A DNA stretch of 64,000 bases from an uncultured Bacilli bacterium (GCA_934149465.1 CAKPEZ010000001.1:62001-126000), one strand, 5' to 3'; positions 8,460-17,048 are shown, numbered from the stretch's first letter. Notes: generated by a model from the sequence alone, not told the origin. Translations and numbers: made by a program.

Positions 8460-9542
8460 CTAATCATCATACTCATACCATAGATTTTCTTTTTTTAATT
8501 TAGCAATAATTTGATTGTGCTCTTTTTCTGTCTTAGTAAAATAAGTCTTTTTATTTTTATCGGCAACAAAATAATAATAAGAGTGCTTACTAGGATTTAA
8601 AACAGCTTCTATAGACTCAATACCAGGATTAGCAATGGGTCCTACTGGGAGTCCCTTAAAAGTCTTACACCTTGTATTATAAGCATTACAATCATTTAAC
8701 TCGCTTCTATATAATTCTCTTTCGTTCATATCAACTTTCGCACCATAATATGAAGTAACATCACTACCTAAAGTCCATCCAGCATTAAGGCGATTATAAA
8801 ATACTCCCGCTACTCCATTTCGATCGTCAGAAGAAGCTCCCTCTAATTCAACAATAGATGCTAATGTTATTAATTCATGAACACTATATTTACTTTTAGT
8901 AATTTCTTCTTTATAAGGAGTTAATTTACTATCCATATTAAGAAGCATTTTATCAAAAATATCTTTTACTGAAACATCTTTATTTTTAAAAGCATAAGTA
9001 TCTGGAAACAAGTATCCTTCTAAAGAATAATATATCTTAGCATTTTTAATATCATTGCTTAAAAACCAATATTTACTAATAAGCTCGTCTAAATAAGTAT
9101 TATCTTTTAAAAGAGCATAAATATCTTCTTCTTTATTATTAGTATTATCGCTAATAAGTTTAACAACTTTACGCATATTTATTCCTTCACGAAATGTAAT
9201 AGATATCTCTTCTTTATTATAAGTATTTCCTTCCATTAAAATCTTAGTAATTTTTTTTACTCCCATATTTTCGCTTAACTCATAAGTACTTGCTTTTAAA
9301 TTACTAACTCCATTTAACTTAACATATAATTTAAAAAACCACGTATTTCTTATTAAATTATTTTCTTTTAATGTATTTCCAATTGATTCTATACTACCTT
9401 TTTCAATTACAACTTCTTTAAGTGTTTGATCCTTGCTAACAGGACTTATCATATAATTATAAACACTACAGCTTAAAACAATTACTGACGCAGTTAAAAT
9501 TACTATTGCTAGCATTACATTACGCCACACCTTCATATTCAT
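8460..9542 (-). CDS. mltG: Endolytic murein transglycosylase MltG
   Basis: Membrane lytic transglycosylase that cuts nascent glycan strands and sets their length. The 360-residue protein has a short cytoplasmic tail, one membrane segment (about 10-32), a LysM-like region (KEVVIEKGSIESIGNTLKENNLI) and the YceG domain. The catalytic glutamate is in ASIVELEGASSDDRNGVAGVFYNRL, followed by LGSDVTSYYG and LPVGPIANPG. The SD GGAGAAG precedes the ATG. It sits between yrzB and trmR as in B. subtilis (yrrL). Its presence means the organism builds peptidoglycan. Confidence 0.95.
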   Translation of the reverse strand: MNMKVWRNVMLAIVILTASVIVLSCSVYNYMISPVSKDQTLKEVVIEKGSIESIGNTLKENNLIRNTWFFKLYVKLNGVSNLKASTYELSENMGVKKITKILMEGNTYNKEEISITFREGINMRKVVKLISDNTNNKEEDIYALLKDNTYLDELISKYWFLSNDIKNAKIYYSLEGYLFPDTYAFKNKDVSVKDIFDKMLLNMDSKLTPYKEEITKSKYSVHELITLASIVELEGASSDDRNGVAGVFYNRLNAGWTLGSDVTSYYGAKVDMNERELYRSELNDCNAYNTRCKTFKGLPVGPIANPGIESIEAVLNPSKHSYYYFVADKNKKTYFTKTEKEHNQIIAKLKKENLWYEYDD

Positions 9543-9572
9543 TATTTACTTCTCCTTCTTTAAAAAAAGAGT

Positions 9573-9881
9573 CTATTTAGAAGACTCTTGTTTTTTATTT
9601 GCTTCTTCTTGTACTGATTCTAATATAGTTTCAATAATTTTCCATTCTCTTTCTGTCTCTATTGGAATTAGATCAGCAGGTTCTTGATCTGGAGTATATA
9701 TTGAAGCATATACTTTAACGTTACCATTCTCGTCTAAACTATTATCAGTATAAACGATATAATTTTTCTTAGTTTCATCAGATTCAAAAGTAAATAAAAC
9801 TTCACACATAATTTTTTGGCCTTTTTCATCAATAACAGTAAAAAAAGCTCTTTTTTCATTTTCCGTATTTTTAGTTTCCAT
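9573..9881 (-). CDS. yrzB: DUF1292 protein, YrzB family
   Basis: A 102-residue acidic protein with the DUF1292 core: FTVIDEKGQKIMCEVLFTFESDETKKNYIVYTDN, then VKVYASIYTPDQ and a C-terminal helix EREWKIIETILESVQEEA. The family is conserved in Bacillota between yrrK and mltG, as here; no biochemical function is established. It lies 31 bases before mltG and 56 after yrrK, and is likely part of the ireB-started operon. Confidence 0.85.
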   Translation of the reverse strand: METKNTENEKRAFFTVIDEKGQKIMCEVLFTFESDETKKNYIVYTDNSLDENGNVKVYASIYTPDQEPADLIPIETEREWKIIETILESVQEEANKKQESSK

Positions 9882-9937
9882 TTTCTTCTCCTTTTTACTT
9901 TACTATATATTATAACATCTACTATTTTAAAAGTAAA

Positions 9938-10354
9938 TTAATTTTTTCGATCTAAATAGCTTTGAAGTATTAAAATAGCGGCCATTCCATCTACTTTAGT
10001 TTTTCTTTTTTTGCGAGACATATTAGCATCTATCAATATATTATTAGAAATAACTGAAGTAAGTCTTTCATCTTCCATAATAACATTAATATTAAAAGTC
10101 TTTTCTAATTTTTCTTTAAATTCTAAGCAAATAAGCGCTCTTGTTGATAAAGTATTATTCATATTTTTAGGAAGTCCCAATACTATGTCAGTAATTTTAT
10201 TTTCAGTAATTATTGGTTCTAATTCTTTAATCGCATATTCATAATCTTCTTCTTTAAAGCGAATTGTTGTATACAAACAGGCAACTGTATTAGTTAAATC
10301 GCTTATAGATACGCCTAAAGTTTTGCTTCCTAAATCAAGACCTAAATATCTCAT
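9938..10354 (-). CDS. yrrK: RuvX/YqgF-family nuclease YrrK
   Basis: RNase H-fold protein of the YqgF family, linked to 16S rRNA 5'-end maturation (pre-16S nuclease). The 138-residue length is standard. The opening MRYLGLDLGSKTLGVSISD holds the first catalytic Asp (residue 7), then ITDIVLGLPKNMN (family LGLP motif), NVIMEDERLTS with the second acidic pair, and KVDGMAAILILQSYL with the last Asp. Its start overlaps the ireB end by 20 bases, indicating coupling. Confidence 0.93.
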   Translation of the reverse strand: MRYLGLDLGSKTLGVSISDLTNTVACLYTTIRFKEEDYEYAIKELEPIITENKITDIVLGLPKNMNNTLSTRALICLEFKEKLEKTFNINVIMEDERLTSVISNNILIDANMSRKKRKTKVDGMAAILILQSYLDRKN

Positions 10355-10595
10355 TGTTTAAATAACTCCTAAGCAATACTTCAACAAGCATAGATCTATC
10401 TATTTTTTTAATTTTATTACGTGAATCTTGATAGTTAGATATATATCCTAAATCACCGCTAATAATATATCCCACTAACTGATTAATTGGGTTATATCCC
10501 CTTTCTTCTAAAGAATTATACACTTCTTTCAAAGTTTCTAATACAATACGTTCATTTATCTCATTAGTATCAAACAAAACAGTAGTATCGTCCAC
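10335..10595 (-). CDS. ireB: IreB-family regulatory phosphoprotein
   Basis: An 86-residue protein of the IreB/YrzL family (DUF965). In Enterococcus faecalis IreB is phosphorylated on N-terminal threonines by the PASTA kinase IreK and modulates cephalosporin resistance. Here the N-terminus DDTTVLFD carries two adjacent threonines (residues 3-4) at the matching place, followed by LKEVYNSLEERGYNPINQLVGYIISGDLGYISNYQDSRNKI, the hallmark of the family. Translation starts at GTG 10595 with AGAGGTGAT upstream. Order ireB-yrrK-yrzB-mltG equals the B. subtilis yrzL cluster. A PASTA kinase is implied elsewhere in the genome. Confidence 0.93.
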   Translation of the reverse strand: MDDTTVLFDTNEINERIVLETLKEVYNSLEERGYNPINQLVGYIISGDLGYISNYQDSRNKIKKIDRSMLVEVLLRSYLNNEIFRS

Positions 10596-10614
10596 TTTAT
10601 CACCTCTTATCTTT

Positions 10615-10643
10615 ATTCTATCATCTTTCTTTAATTAAAACAA
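10615..10643 (-). promoter_or_regulatory. Promoter of the ireB operon
   Basis: -35 TTGTTT, 17-base spacer, -10 TAGAAT, placed exactly between the ligA stop and the ireB start. Confidence 0.6.
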
Positions 10644-12635
10644 TTATTTTCTTTCAAGATACTCTAAAAACTCTTCTTCACTCCAAATAGGAATATTAAG
10701 AGATAACGCTTTATTATACTTACTACCAGCATCTTCTCCAACTATTACTGCACTAGTAAGCTTACTTACAGAAGAAGACACCTTACCACCATTTTCTTCA
10801 ATTAAAGAGGTAGCTTCATCTCTAGTAATATTGCTAAGAGTTCCGGTTAAAACAAAAGTTTTTCCTTTGAAATAATCATTCTCTTTTATCAAAGCAGAAT
10901 TATAATTCATATTAAGACCTATCTTCTTAAGTTTATCGATAAGTTCAATATTCTTTTCATCATTAAAATAATTAACTACGTTTCTTGCAATAACAACACC
11001 AATATCTTTTATATGAGTAAGTTCATCTAGATTTGCCTTAATTAGATTATCCATATTATTAAAGTTAAACGCTAGTATTTTAGCAACTTTAGCACCAACA
11101 TTCCTAATACCAAGGCCATAAATAAGTTTTTCTAAAGAATTTGCTTTACTATTATTAATAGCGGTCAAAAGATTAGTTATTGACTTATTTCCAAATCCTT
11201 CTAGTAATTTTAGTTCTTCTTCATGCTGATTTAAATGATAAATATCAGAAACATCTTTGATATATCCCATATTATAAAAATCTTCAATCATTGATTCTCC
11301 CATACCATCAATATTCATTGCATCTCTTGAAACAAAGTGAATTAAATTCTCTATTTTTCTAGCATCGCAATGTTTATTTACGCAATAGTAATCAGCTTCA
11401 TCTTCTTTTCTTACTAAAGCGCTACCACAAATAGGACATTCTTTTAACATCACAAAAGCCTTTTCTGTCCCATCTCTTCTTTCTATTACTGGTCTTACTA
11501 CTTCTGGAATAACATCTCCTGCTTTTCTTACTACTACAAAATCTCCCACTCTAATATCTTTATTAATAATATTGTCCTCATTATGAAGTGTTGCTTTACT
11601 AATAGTAGATCCAGCAATCCTAACAGGCTCTAGTATAGCATTAGGAGTAATTTTTCCTGTTCTCCCAACAGTACAAATAATATCTTTTAATTTTGTAATT
11701 ACTTCTAAAGCAGGAAATTTATAAGCAGTTGCCCATTTAGGAACTTTAACCGTATATCCAAGCCTTTTTTGAAGAGAAATATCATTTACTTTTATAACTA
11801 TTCCATCTATTTCATAAGGAAGTTCTTTCCTATGAACAGTCCAGTAATTTATATATTTTAAAAGTTCACTTATATTAGATACTTTCCTATTATTAGGATT
11901 TACAGTAAATCCAAGTTCTTTCATATAATTTAAAGCATCTTCATGAGTAGCTAAGCCATAATCCTCTGGATTAGGTAAATGATAGATAAAATTAGATAAA
12001 TTTCTTTTTGCAGTAACTTTAGAATCTAAATTACGAATACTTCCAGCAGCAGCATTTCTAGGATTTTGAAATTTTTCTTCTCCCAAAGCTATTTTTTCTT
12101 CATTTAATTTATTAAAAGAAGATTTACTCATATAGATTTCTCCTCTTACTTCAATGCTAACATCCCTCTTTAAGCGAAGAGGAACATCTTTAACAGTTTT
12201 AACATTTTCTGTTATATCTTCACCAGTGATACCATCTCCTCTAGTAGCGCCTCTTGTTAAAATGCCATTTTCATAAGTTAAGCTAACTGCTAATCCATCT
12301 ATTTTAAGTTCACAAACATATTCTACTTCAGGAGCTTCTTTTCTAACTCTTTCATCAAAGCGTAAAATTTCTTCTTCATTAAAGACATTTCCTAAACTAA
12401 GCATTGGAATTTGATGTGTAACTTTATTAAATTTATCTAATACGCTTCCCCCTACTCTAGTAGTTGGTGAATATTTTTCTTTATATTCCGGATACTTTTC
12501 TTCAAGAGAAATTAATTCCTGCATATACCTGTCATATTCCTGGTCAGTTAAACTAGGATTATCCAAAGTATAATATTCATAATTACACCTATCAATAATT
12601 TCAATTAATTCCTTAATTCTTCCTTTTATGTCCAT
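10644..12635 (-). CDS. ligA: NAD-dependent DNA ligase LigA
   Basis: Seals nicks in replication and repair using NAD+. The 663-residue protein has the Ia domain (YYTLDNPSLTDQEYDRYMQEL), the adenylation motif CELKIDGLAVS with Lys111 as nucleotide acceptor, motifs TRGDG and KNPRNAAAGS-like (FQNPRNAAAGSIRNLDS), and YEIDGIVIKV. The OB domain and a four-cysteine zinc finger (CPICGS ... CVNKHC) follow, then helix-hairpin-helix repeats (LLEGFGNKS, GIRNVGAKVA) and a C-terminal BRCT domain (FKGKTFVLTGTL). All expected domains are present. Confidence 0.98.
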   Translation of the reverse strand: MDIKGRIKELIEIIDRCNYEYYTLDNPSLTDQEYDRYMQELISLEEKYPEYKEKYSPTTRVGGSVLDKFNKVTHQIPMLSLGNVFNEEEILRFDERVRKEAPEVEYVCELKIDGLAVSLTYENGILTRGATRGDGITGEDITENVKTVKDVPLRLKRDVSIEVRGEIYMSKSSFNKLNEEKIALGEEKFQNPRNAAAGSIRNLDSKVTAKRNLSNFIYHLPNPEDYGLATHEDALNYMKELGFTVNPNNRKVSNISELLKYINYWTVHRKELPYEIDGIVIKVNDISLQKRLGYTVKVPKWATAYKFPALEVITKLKDIICTVGRTGKITPNAILEPVRIAGSTISKATLHNEDNIINKDIRVGDFVVVRKAGDVIPEVVRPVIERRDGTEKAFVMLKECPICGSALVRKEDEADYYCVNKHCDARKIENLIHFVSRDAMNIDGMGESMIEDFYNMGYIKDVSDIYHLNQHEEELKLLEGFGNKSITNLLTAINNSKANSLEKLIYGLGIRNVGAKVAKILAFNFNNMDNLIKANLDELTHIKDIGVVIARNVVNYFNDEKNIELIDKLKKIGLNMNYNSALIKENDYFKGKTFVLTGTLSNITRDEATSLIEENGGKVSSSVSKLTSAVIVGEDAGSKYNKALSLNIPIWSEEEFLEYLERK

Positions 12636-12689
12636 CTTAAATCACCAAATATATTGTATCAAATTGCGTATCTAAAGTCTATAATAAAA

Positions 12690-12730
12690 GAAAAAAGTAT
12701 ATAAAATAATTAAACTATTTTATATACTTT
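12690..12730 (-). terminator. Intrinsic terminator after the 12710 gene
   Basis: AAAGTATATAAAATA pairs with TATTTTATATACTTT in an almost perfect 15-bp stem, followed by a T-rich run on the minus strand. It overlaps the stop codon. Confidence 0.85.
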
Positions 12731-13378
12731 ATACAAAATTTTTCCTTCTAAAGAAATTGGAAATATTATATTAATTTTTTCTTCTTTATCTAAATAAACA
12801 TTAGAAATATTAACGTTATTTACTTTATATTCACTTTTCAAAGTCTCTTTAAGAAGTTCTACATCAACACTATATAGTTTCAAAAGTTCTAAACCAGAAA
12901 GAATTTTTTCATCATCAAGAGAAATATTATAAGTATAATATTCTTCTTTCTTAGAAGAACTTCCAGGAACAAATATATAATATTTAATCATAAGAGATGC
13001 TACTGAAGAATTCATTGCAAACAAATAACTACTTTCTCCTATTATATCATCTTCTTCATTAATCGTTTTTTCAATATCTTGGTAGTTATCTAAAATATCT
13101 TCATTAATTTCTTCTATACAAGAAAGATTACCATCTAATTTAAATAATTTTAAATAATATTCTTTATCTAAATATTTTCCAGTTAATTCTTTCCTTTCTT
13201 CTTTTATTGCTAATTTTTTTTCTAAAGGAATATTATTATTAGAAGGAGGAGTTACTTCTTCTTTAATTTCTTCATCAGACACTTTATTATTATTTTGACT
13301 ATTTTTAATAACAAAAAAAGAAGATATTGATAACAAAATTAAAGCTAAAGAAATAGATAAATATTTATTACGATACAT
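12710..13378 (-). CDS. Membrane-anchored extracytoplasmic protein, unknown
   Basis: The start is set at ATG 13378, preceded by AGGTGAT; the longer frame to 13537 would read through the lexA promoter and has no SD. The 222-residue product has one N-terminal membrane segment (YLSISLALILLSISSFFVIK, residues 6-25), an Asn/Lys/Glu-rich linker, then a globular extracellular region with ELTGKYLDKEYYLKLFKLDGNLSC and a late beta-rich end (NVNISNVYLDKEEKINIIFPISLEGKILYKVYKIV). No family recognised. It is divergent from lexA across a 140-base intergenic region; whether the SOS operator also acts on it is unknown. Confidence 0.6.
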   Translation of the reverse strand: MYRNKYLSISLALILLSISSFFVIKNSQNNNKVSDEEIKEEVTPPSNNNIPLEKKLAIKEERKELTGKYLDKEYYLKLFKLDGNLSCIEEINEDILDNYQDIEKTINEEDDIIGESSYLFAMNSSVASLMIKYYIFVPGSSSKKEEYYTYNISLDDEKILSGLELLKLYSVDVELLKETLKSEYKVNNVNISNVYLDKEEKINIIFPISLEGKILYKVYKIV

Positions 13379-13456
13379 ACCATCACCTATTTCAATTATA
13401 ACATAATTATACATAAGTATTCTCACTCTAAAGTACAAAGAATAAAAAATGTAAAG

Positions 13457-13470
13457 CGAACATATGATTG
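13457..13470. promoter_or_regulatory. Candidate LexA operator (SOS box)
   Basis: CGAACATATGATTG resembles the Bacillus-type box GAAC-N4-GTTC: the left half GAAC is exact, the right half GATT is degenerate. It overlaps the -35 of the lexA promoter, which fits autoregulation. Confidence 0.5.
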
Positions 13471-13497
13471 ACTTTTTAAAAATAAATATGCTAAAAT
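13468..13497 (+). promoter_or_regulatory. lexA promoter
   Basis: -35 TTGACT (13468), 18-base spacer, -10 TAAAAT (13492), followed by SD AAGGAGAG and the lexA ATG. Confidence 0.75.
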
Positions 13498-13518
13498 AAA
13501 AAAGAAGGAGAGCAAAAT

Positions 13519-14133
13519 ATGAACCGAAATTTAACAAAAAAACAAGAATTAGTATTAAATTATATCAAACAATACATTGCTATTCATAATTATCCACCTG
13601 CAATAAGAGATATTTGTGAAGGTTTAAATCTAAATTCGCCTGCAACTGTTCATACTCATATTGAAAATTTAAAGAAGAAAGGTTACTTAAAAACAAGTAC
13701 TTCCAAAAACAGAGCTATAGAATTACTTGTAACTAATGAATATCTTCAAAATGACGTTGTTACTGTTCCACTTCTTGGAAAAGTTACAGCAGGAAATCCC
13801 ATTGAAGCTATCGAAAATCCAGATAATTTTTTAAGCTTACCCTCTTATTTAGTACCAAAAAGAAAAGAAGTTTTTACTTTAGAAGTATATGGTAATAGCA
13901 TGATTAACGCTGGAATACTTGATAAAGATATAGTTATTGTAGAAAGAGCTAATACCGCTAATAATGGAGATATTGTAGTAGCACTAAATGATGAAAACGA
14001 AGTTACTTTAAAACGTTTCTACAAAGAGAAAGATTATTTTAGATTACAACCAGAAAATGATTTCATGACACCTATTATTTTAAAAAATGTAACTATCTTA
14101 GGAAAAGCAATTGGTTTGTATAGAAAATTTTAA
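13519..14133 (+). CDS. lexA: LexA repressor
   Basis: SOS repressor that self-cleaves when stimulated by RecA filaments. The 204-residue protein has an N-terminal winged helix (residues 1-70; LTKKQELVLNYIKQYI, PPAIRDICEGLNLNSPATVHTHIENLKKKGYL). The scissile Ala91-Gly92 bond lies in GKVTAGNP. The peptidase domain has Ser127 in YGNSMINAGI and Lys165 in EVTLKRF. All catalytic elements are present, so it should be functional. A promoter and partial SOS box lie just upstream. It is one of the few rightward genes and ends in a strong terminator. Confidence 0.97.
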   Translation: MNRNLTKKQELVLNYIKQYIAIHNYPPAIRDICEGLNLNSPATVHTHIENLKKKGYLKTSTSKNRAIELLVTNEYLQNDVVTVPLLGKVTAGNPIEAIENPDNFLSLPSYLVPKRKEVFTLEVYGNSMINAGILDKDIVIVERANTANNGDIVVALNDENEVTLKRFYKEKDYFRLQPENDFMTPIILKNVTILGKAIGLYRKF

Positions 14134-14168
14134 AAGGAAAAGATCCTAACGACCTTTTCCTTTTTTTT
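14131..14168. terminator. Terminator between lexA and the convergent 14146 gene
   Basis: GGAAAAG (14136-14142) pairs with CTTTTCC (14154-14160), followed by eight T on the plus strand. The minus-strand side is weaker but also T-rich. Confidence 0.85.
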
Positions 14169-14628
14169 CATCAAAAAACATTAATTTATCATATTCATAA
14201 TTATTTGATCTACTCAAATATAACTTTATTCTAAGCTGATTAATAATTATTTGAATTTTTTTCAAAGTTAAGCTTTGATAAGTATTACCAAGATATTTTA
14301 TATAATTATTTATAATAGCAAGTTTTAAACGCTCTGCTTCTAATAAAGATTTCTTAATACTTTCTCCTGTTTCATCGTCTCCAGTTGGCATATCATCAAT
14401 TTCTTTAAGATGTTTTAATAGTTCATTAATTCGGTGATCAATCTTATGACGAAGTAATTTTTCAGTCATAGTGGGAGATACAAAAACAATCTTATTAACT
14501 GAAATAGCATCTTTTCTTTTAGCTTTAGGAGTTAATTTATATCCATTATTAATCTTCTCATATTCAAGATAAATCATCTCTTTAGTTTTTTCATCTTTTG
14601 CTAAATAATAATTAAAATTCTTTTCCAT
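14146..14628 (-). CDS. Hypothetical protein, 160 aa
   Basis: Start chosen at ATG 14628, with GGTGAT about 5 bases upstream; an in-frame GTG at 14637 is an alternative. It overlaps the trmD end by 17 bases. The product is soluble: a beta-rich N-terminal half (NFNYYLAKDEKTKEMIYLEYEKINNGYKL ... VNKIVFVSPTMTEKLLRHKI) and a helical C-terminal half with a basic tail. No known motif. The close coupling to trmD-rimM suggests a translation-linked role, but this is only context. Confidence 0.55.
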   Translation of the reverse strand: MEKNFNYYLAKDEKTKEMIYLEYEKINNGYKLTPKAKRKDAISVNKIVFVSPTMTEKLLRHKIDHRINELLKHLKEIDDMPTGDDETGESIKKSLLEAERLKLAIINNYIKYLGNTYQSLTLKKIQIIINQLRIKLYLSRSNNYEYDKLMFFDEKKGKGR

Positions 14629-15304
14629 ACTTATCACCGTTTTTCGAAAGTAAATCTTCTCTTACTTCTTTCGTTTTTCTTATTCTCTCATTTTCTCGAT
14701 ATTTCTTTATATTTTCATGATGCCCACTTAATAGTACCTCTGGCACTTTCATTCCTCTAAAAATAGCTGGCTTAGTATAATTAGGATAATCTAATAAATT
14801 ATCATCAAAGCTTTCTGAAGAAAGAGAGCCTTTAGTAATTACTCCATCTATAAGTCTTACAATAGAATCCATTATAACCATACTAGGTATTTCCCCACCA
14901 GTCAAAACATAATCACCAATGCTATATTCTAAATCTACAATACTTCGTATTCTTTCGTCAAAGCCTTCATAATGTCCGCATAAAATAATTAAATGCTTTT
15001 TTAAAGATAAATCATAAGCAATCTCTTGATTATATGTTTTTCCACTAGGTGTCATCATAATTACCACGCTATCATCTGTTTTGATAGACTCTATTGCATT
15101 AAAAATAGGCTCACACATCAAAACCATCCCATTGCCTCCACCATATGGATAATCATCTACCTGCTTATTCTTATATGGAGAGTAATCTCTAATATTAATA
15201 ATATTAATATTAACACTACCTTTAGTAATTGCTCTTTTTATAATAGACTCCGTTAAAAAGCCATCAAACATATTAGGAAATAAAGTTAATACATCTATCT
15301 TCAT
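14612..15304 (-). CDS. trmD: tRNA (guanine-37-N1)-methyltransferase TrmD
   Basis: SPOUT-family enzyme that makes m1G37 and prevents +1 frameshifting. The 230-residue protein starts KIDVLTLFPNMFDGFLTESIIKRA and has YPYGGGNGMVLMCEPI, the trefoil-knot SAM site LCGHYEGFDERI (about 110-121) and SIGDYVLTGGEIPSMVIMDSIVRLIDGV (about 129-156, including the catalytic Asp region). The C-terminal helices (SGHHENIKKYRENERIRKT) are typical. It starts directly after the rimM stop. Confidence 0.97.
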   Translation of the reverse strand: MKIDVLTLFPNMFDGFLTESIIKRAITKGSVNINIINIRDYSPYKNKQVDDYPYGGGNGMVLMCEPIFNAIESIKTDDSVVIMMTPSGKTYNQEIAYDLSLKKHLIILCGHYEGFDERIRSIVDLEYSIGDYVLTGGEIPSMVIMDSIVRLIDGVITKGSLSSESFDDNLLDYPNYTKPAIFRGMKVPEVLLSGHHENIKKYRENERIRKTKEVREDLLSKNGDKYGKEF

Positions 15305-15793
15305 CTATATCAGTCCTTTAATATTTTTAATAACTATTTTCTTATTTAGTAAATCTATCTTTAAAATAAATTCTTTTACATAAGGAATTAAATATTTTTT
15401 TTCGCCAACTACTACTAAAAGCTCTTGAGAAGGATATTGCTCAATTTTTTTTAAAACGCCAAGCTTCTTATCATCACACCAAACTTCTAAGTTAATTAGA
15501 TCTTCATTTAAATATTCACCATCTTTTAAGTTAAGATCATCCCTATTTATATAAACAGAAGTTCCTTTATATTTTAAGACTTCATTAATGTTAGAATAGC
15601 CTTCTAAAGTAACCATCTCAAATTGCTTATGATGACGATAACTATTAATTACTTCCCTATTTTTTTCTTTGCCAAAATATAATGGAAATTCTTTTTTAAA
15701 AACATATTCTTTGTATTTGAAATTTGAAATAATTCTAATTTCGCCTTTTATTCCATGAGTGTTTACCATTTTACCAATATATAAATAATTCAT
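15305..15793 (-). CDS. rimM: 16S rRNA processing protein RimM
   Basis: 30S assembly factor that binds ribosomal protein S19 and helps mature the 16S 3' domain. The 162-residue protein has the N-terminal domain (NYLYIGKMVNTHGIKGEIRII) and a C-terminal PRC-barrel (LINLEVWCDDKKLGVLKKIEQYPSQELLVV ... YLIPYVKEFILKID). The family motif HGIKGE is intact. Its ATG overlaps the stop of the upstream methyltransferase as TAATG, and trmD follows with no gap, the usual rimM-trmD pairing. Confidence 0.95.
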   Translation of the reverse strand: MNYLYIGKMVNTHGIKGEIRIISNFKYKEYVFKKEFPLYFGKEKNREVINSYRHHKQFEMVTLEGYSNINEVLKYKGTSVYINRDDLNLKDGEYLNEDLINLEVWCDDKKLGVLKKIEQYPSQELLVVVGEKKYLIPYVKEFILKIDLLNKKIVIKNIKGLI

Positions 15794-16521
15794 TATCTAT
15801 TATATAATTCATAAAGAAGAATACTAGTTGCCACTCCAACATTTAAGCTTTCGCACTCTTCGTTCATTTTTATATACAAACACTCATCACATAAATCAAG
15901 AATTTCTTCTTTCACACCGCTACCTTCATTCCCCATTATTAAAGCAAAATGACTATAAGTTTTAGACTCTTTTACATCTATTCCAGAAGTTACTTTCGTT
16001 CCTAAGATCTTATAATTATCTTTTTTCAAATTTTCAATAAACTCATTTAAAGGTCTTATTATTATATTTAAATGAAAAATCATTCCTTGGGTACTTCTAA
16101 TTACTTTAGGATTATATAGATCAACAGTATTAGGAGAAAGTACCAAAGTATCTATTCCAAAAGCAACCGCACTTCTAATAATAGTACCTAAATTACCAGG
16201 ATCTTGAATATCATCTAATATAAGAATTTTCTCTCCAATATTATCTTCTTCTTTCTTAGACACTACCGCCATTACATCACTAGGAGACTCTAAGCATGAT
16301 ATTTTATGGATAATATCATTAGTAACATACGTAGTTGGTACATTAATAGGAAAAAGTCTATCTTTTTCTAAAATTAATTCTTTAATAAGTCCTGTTTTAT
16401 AAGCTTCTAAAACAAGATGCTCTCCCTCAACCAAAAACGCATTTACTGAATCACGATATTTTTTTTCTTTTAATTTAGCTAATTCTTTTACATGATCATT
16501 ATTTAATGAAGTTATCAGCAT
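15793..16521 (-). CDS. TrmH/SpoU-family rRNA 2'-O-methyltransferase (YsgA/RlmB-like)
   Basis: SPOUT methyltransferase that 2'-O-methylates RNA. The 242-residue protein has an N-terminal substrate-binding region (SLNNDHVKELAKLKEKKYRDSVNAFLVEGEHLV) and the three TrmH motifs: motif 1 DIQDPGNLGTIIRSAVAFG (Arg active), motif 2 ALIMGNEGSGV and motif 3 IKMNEECESLNVGVATSILLYE. B. subtilis YsgA (RlmP) is the closest type I can name, a 23S rRNA Gm methyltransferase, but the exact position modified cannot be told. It heads the rimM-trmD operon; a -10 (TATAAT) lies at about 16545-16550. Confidence 0.9.
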   Translation of the reverse strand: MLITSLNNDHVKELAKLKEKKYRDSVNAFLVEGEHLVLEAYKTGLIKELILEKDRLFPINVPTTYVTNDIIHKISCLESPSDVMAVVSKKEEDNIGEKILILDDIQDPGNLGTIIRSAVAFGIDTLVLSPNTVDLYNPKVIRSTQGMIFHLNIIIRPLNEFIENLKKDNYKILGTKVTSGIDVKESKTYSHFALIMGNEGSGVKEEILDLCDECLYIKMNEECESLNVGVATSILLYELYNR

Positions 16522-16562
16522 ACAAATACCACCTTTTCTTTATGTATTATAACATTATCGTC

Positions 16563-16592
16563 AAAAAAAAGAAAGTAAATTACTCTCTTTTT
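16563..16592 (-). terminator. Terminator of the bacteriocin operon
   Basis: GAGAGTA and TACTTTC (one wobble pair) with flanking A/T extension, then eight T on the minus strand, directly after the second peptide gene. Confidence 0.75.
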
Positions 16593-16601
16593 ATATAGTT
16601 T

Positions 16602-16769
16602 TTATAAAGAACAATAACTTTTACTAAAATATCTTCTTAAGGCGCTTCCAAGTGCTCTTCCTGCGTCCATTAAAAGTGTAGCAGCCTTAGAAATTGAATT
16701 AATAAAGGTTCCTGTAACACTAAAACCACCATTAACTAACGCTAATTCTTCTTTACTTAATTTGTTCAT
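16602..16769 (-). CDS. Class IIb-like bacteriocin precursor with double-glycine leader (peptide B)
   Basis: A 55-residue gene found by reading the gap between the methyltransferase and the ABC exporter. The first 15 residues, MNKLSKEELALVNGG, are a textbook double-glycine leader (LS at -12/-11, EL at -8/-7, GG at -2/-1), followed by a predicted 40-residue mature peptide. That peptide is cationic and amphipathic (SISKAATLLMDAGRALGSALRRY) with one GxxxG motif (GRALG) and a single cysteine near the end. The SD AAAGGAAGTG lies 7 bases upstream. It lies 18 bases after the companion peptide gene and downstream of a C39-peptidase exporter. Secreted, pore-forming activity is inferred. Confidence 0.85.
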   Translation of the reverse strand: MNKLSKEELALVNGGFSVTGTFINSISKAATLLMDAGRALGSALRRYFSKSYCSL

Positions 16770-16787
16770 TTTTTTCACTTCCTTTTT

Positions 16788-16937
16788 TTATTTTTTCACT
16801 CTACATTTAATTGGATTAGTATAACCATCAAATAGCCCTATAAAAAAGGCAATTGCAGCACCTATTCCAGCAACTAATCCCCAGCTTATTGCACCACCTT
16901 TTATATCTTTCAATTCATAGTTTTTAATTTCTTCCAT
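16788..16937 (-). CDS. Class IIb-like bacteriocin precursor with double-glycine leader (peptide A)
   Basis: A 49-residue gene. The leader MEEIKNYELKDIKGG has the ELxxIxGG pattern; cleavage after GG leaves a 34-residue peptide with a hydrophobic, glycine/alanine-rich core (residues 19-36) containing GLVAG (GxxxG) and AGIGAAIA, and a basic tail with one cysteine (IKCRVKK). The GxxxG motifs in both peptides are the signature of two-peptide bacteriocins, which pair as helices in the target membrane. The SD AGGGGAT precedes the ATG. No separate immunity gene is recognisable next to it. Confidence 0.85.
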   Translation of the reverse strand: MEEIKNYELKDIKGGAISWGLVAGIGAAIAFFIGLFDGYTNPIKCRVKK

Positions 16938-16956
16938 TTATAAAATCCCCTGCTTT

Positions 16957-16986
16957 CTTATATTTATTTGAATAATCTTTAATCAA
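16957..16986 (-). promoter_or_regulatory. Candidate promoter for the bacteriocin peptides
   Basis: -35 TTGATT, 18-base spacer, -10 TATAAG on the minus strand, upstream of peptide A. It would let the small peptides be expressed above the level of the exporter. Confidence 0.45.
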
Positions 16987-17048
16987 AAGTACTATAAGAG
17001 TAAATGCCTTGATGATATAACACTTCCTTTCGTTTTAATAGTACACAT

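Noticed and set aside
13379..13537. N-terminal extension of the 12710 gene
   Set aside because: It would run through the lexA promoter and lacks an SD, whereas ATG 13378 has AGGTGAT upstream.
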